Assembly: GCF_030294945.1 (NCBI RefSeq)
Contig: NZ_AP018448.1
Coordinates: forward strand, 3,844,001 to 3,908,000
Source of the DNA: Streptomyces graminofaciens
GTDB lineage: Bacteria; Actinomycetota; Actinomycetes; Streptomycetales; Streptomycetaceae
Direction: 5' to 3'
DNA: 64,000 nucleotides
Made by a program: the position numbers and the translations under genes. Under the pieces are notes generated by a model. It had not been told where the DNA came from. It saw nothing but the letters and a program-made list of their open reading frames with translations, and ran no database searches. Numbering within the stretch: the stretch's first letter is position 1; each line of letters opens with the position of its first letter. Positions 62,986 through 64,000 of the stretch are shown piece by piece.

Positions 62986-63050
62986 GGGCTGGTCGCGCCC
63001 ACGCGGCGGTGTCGCGTATCGATACGGCCTCGCGCCTCTAAGATGGGCTC
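62986..63050. repeat. dispersed intergenic repeat, copy C
   Basis: Contains GGTCGCGCCCACGCGGCGG, ATCGATACGGCC and TCGCGCCTC, as in copies A and B. It marks the end of the mannoside island transcript, 28 bp after the lacI-type stop, and lies before the thiolase promoter. Confidence 0.7.
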
Positions 63051-63208
63051 ATGTAACCGGCGGTAACCTGTTGAGCCCGTGTGACCTTCGCCGCTCCCTC
63101 GCCCAGGGGTGTGCAGTGCGGTTACTCGCAAGTAGCATGGGGACTGAGCGCCCGCTCAGCGGTTGCGTTCGCAGCAGTGCCGTCCCGCACCTCTGGAGGA
63201 GAGCCATC

Positions 63209-64000
63209 GTGCCTCGTACCGTCAGGGACGTCGTCTTCGTCGACGGCGTCCGTACCCCGTTCGGCAAGGCGGGCCCGAAGGGCATCTACCACGAGACCCG
63301 CGCCGACGACCTGGTCGTGAAGGCGATCCGGGAGCTGCTGCGCCGCAACCCCGGTCTCGAGCCCGCGAAGATCGACGAGGTCGCCATCGCCGCGACCACG
63401 CAGATCGGTGACCAGGGTCTGACCATCGGCCGTACGGCCGGGATCCTCGCCGGTCTCCCGCAGTCCGTGCCGGGCTACTCGATCGACCGTATGTGCGCCG
63501 GTGCCCTGACCGCCGTCACTTCGGTCGCCGGTTCCGTGGCCTTCGGTGCCTACGACGTCGCCATCGCCGGTGGTGTCGAGCACATGGGCCGCCACCCCAT
63601 GGGTGAGGGCGTGGACCCGAACCCGCGGTTCGTCAGCGAGAAGCTGGTCGACGAGTCCGCCCTGTTCATGGGCATGACCGCCGAGAACCTGCACGACCGG
63701 TACCCGACCATCACCAAGCAGCGCGCCGACGAGTACGCCGTGCGCTCGCAGGAGAAGGCCGCCAAGGCGTACGCCGACGGCAAGATCCAGGCCGACCTGG
63801 TGCCGATCTCGGTGCGTCGCACCAACCCCGAGGGTGGTGAGACCGGCTGGGGTCTCGTCACCGCGGACGAGCCGATGCGGCCGGGGACGACCCTGGAGAA
63901 CCTGTCGGGCCTCAAGACCCCCTTCCGCGTCCACGGGCGGGTCACCGCCGGTAACGCGGCCGGTCTGAACGACGGCGCGACCGCCTCGCTCATCGCCTCC
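63209..64000 (+). CDS. acetyl-CoA C-acetyltransferase (thiolase), 3' end cut off
   Basis: GTG at 63209 follows GGAGGAGAG; the frame is open for 264 codons to the window end. Thiolase N-terminal domain: VVFVDGVRTPFGKAGPKGIYHETRADDLVVKAIRELLRRNP, AATTQIGDQGLTIGRTAGILAGLPQSVPGYSIDRMCAGALTAV (nucleophile Cys near 95), and IAGGVEHMGRHPMGEGVDPNPRF. Condenses or cleaves acyl-CoA, in fatty acid oxidation or acetoacetyl-CoA formation. The C-terminal catalytic Cys/His motifs lie beyond the window. Confidence 0.94.
   Translation, partial: MPRTVRDVVFVDGVRTPFGKAGPKGIYHETRADDLVVKAIRELLRRNPGLEPAKIDEVAIAATTQIGDQGLTIGRTAGILAGLPQSVPGYSIDRMCAGALTAVTSVAGSVAFGAYDVAIAGGVEHMGRHPMGEGVDPNPRFVSEKLVDESALFMGMTAENLHDRYPTITKQRADEYAVRSQEKAAKAYADGKIQADLVPISVRRTNPEGGETGWGLVTADEPMRPGTTLENLSGLKTPFRVHGRVTAGNAAGLNDGATASLIAS

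Overview
The window is a piece of a Streptomyces (or very close actinomycete) chromosome. Base composition is very GC-rich with G/C in most third codon positions, GTG and TTG starts are common, and the gene content is typical of the genus: a four-gene conservon, an XRE/DUF397 pair with an RsbW-like ATPase, the sporulation regulator WhiI, the HemY/HemQ/HemE haem genes and several DUF families largely confined to Streptomyces. I see no rRNA, tRNA, CRISPR array, prophage or integrase. All functional calls come from reading translated sequence and remembered family motifs; no search was run.

Layout. 1-5.6 kb: the end of a flavin monooxygenase, then a conservon (CvnA kinase-like sensor, CvnB roadblock, CvnC DUF742, CvnD GTPase) whose cvnC has a TTA codon. 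5.6-9.0 kb: an RsbW-like ATPase divergent from an XRE regulator and its DUF397 partner, then a DUF574 methyltransferase. 9.1-17.3 kb, minus strand: a galactoside/plant-polysaccharide cluster (secreted beta-helix protein, MFS transporter, two GH35 beta-galactosidases, LacI regulator) with palindromic operators. 17.4-23.3 kb: an FAD oxidoreductase, a LysR regulator divergent from an M20 peptidase, a long palindrome, and an MHS transporter whose first codons are out of frame with its body. 23.3-30.6 kb: murC-msrB and a conserved partner, a RibD-type reductase divergent from zapE, then a secreted small protein and a carbonic anhydrase/SulP pair. 30.9-39.3 kb: a decayed serine hydrolase, an SPFH protein, a PhoX-like protein, an atypical TTA-containing response regulator, a polysaccharide deacetylase, an ABC pair and a Pth2-type hydrolase.

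39.5-44.5 kb holds three DUF4142 paralogues around a DUF692/MNIO enzyme with a fused C-terminal domain, followed by a TIGR04222-like membrane protein. This is the best candidate for an undescribed system. 44.7-53.7 kb: a secreted alpha/beta hydrolase, hemQ-hemY, a DUF4349 lipoprotein, a CoA-disulfide-reductase-like flavoprotein, hemE with a 181-bp MITE-like element ending on its stop codon, and DUF3000. 54-56.2 kb: whiI behind a WhiG-type promoter, then ribonuclease D. 56.3-63.0 kb: a beta-mannoside island (binding protein, two permeases, GH2 beta-mannosidase, LacI regulator) with no ATPase of its own. 63.2 kb to the end: the start of a thiolase.

Common threads are sugar uptake under LacI control with ACCGGT-type operators, developmental control (conservon, WhiI, two TTA genes), haem synthesis by the coproporphyrin-dependent route, and several families of dispersed or tandem repeats between genes.
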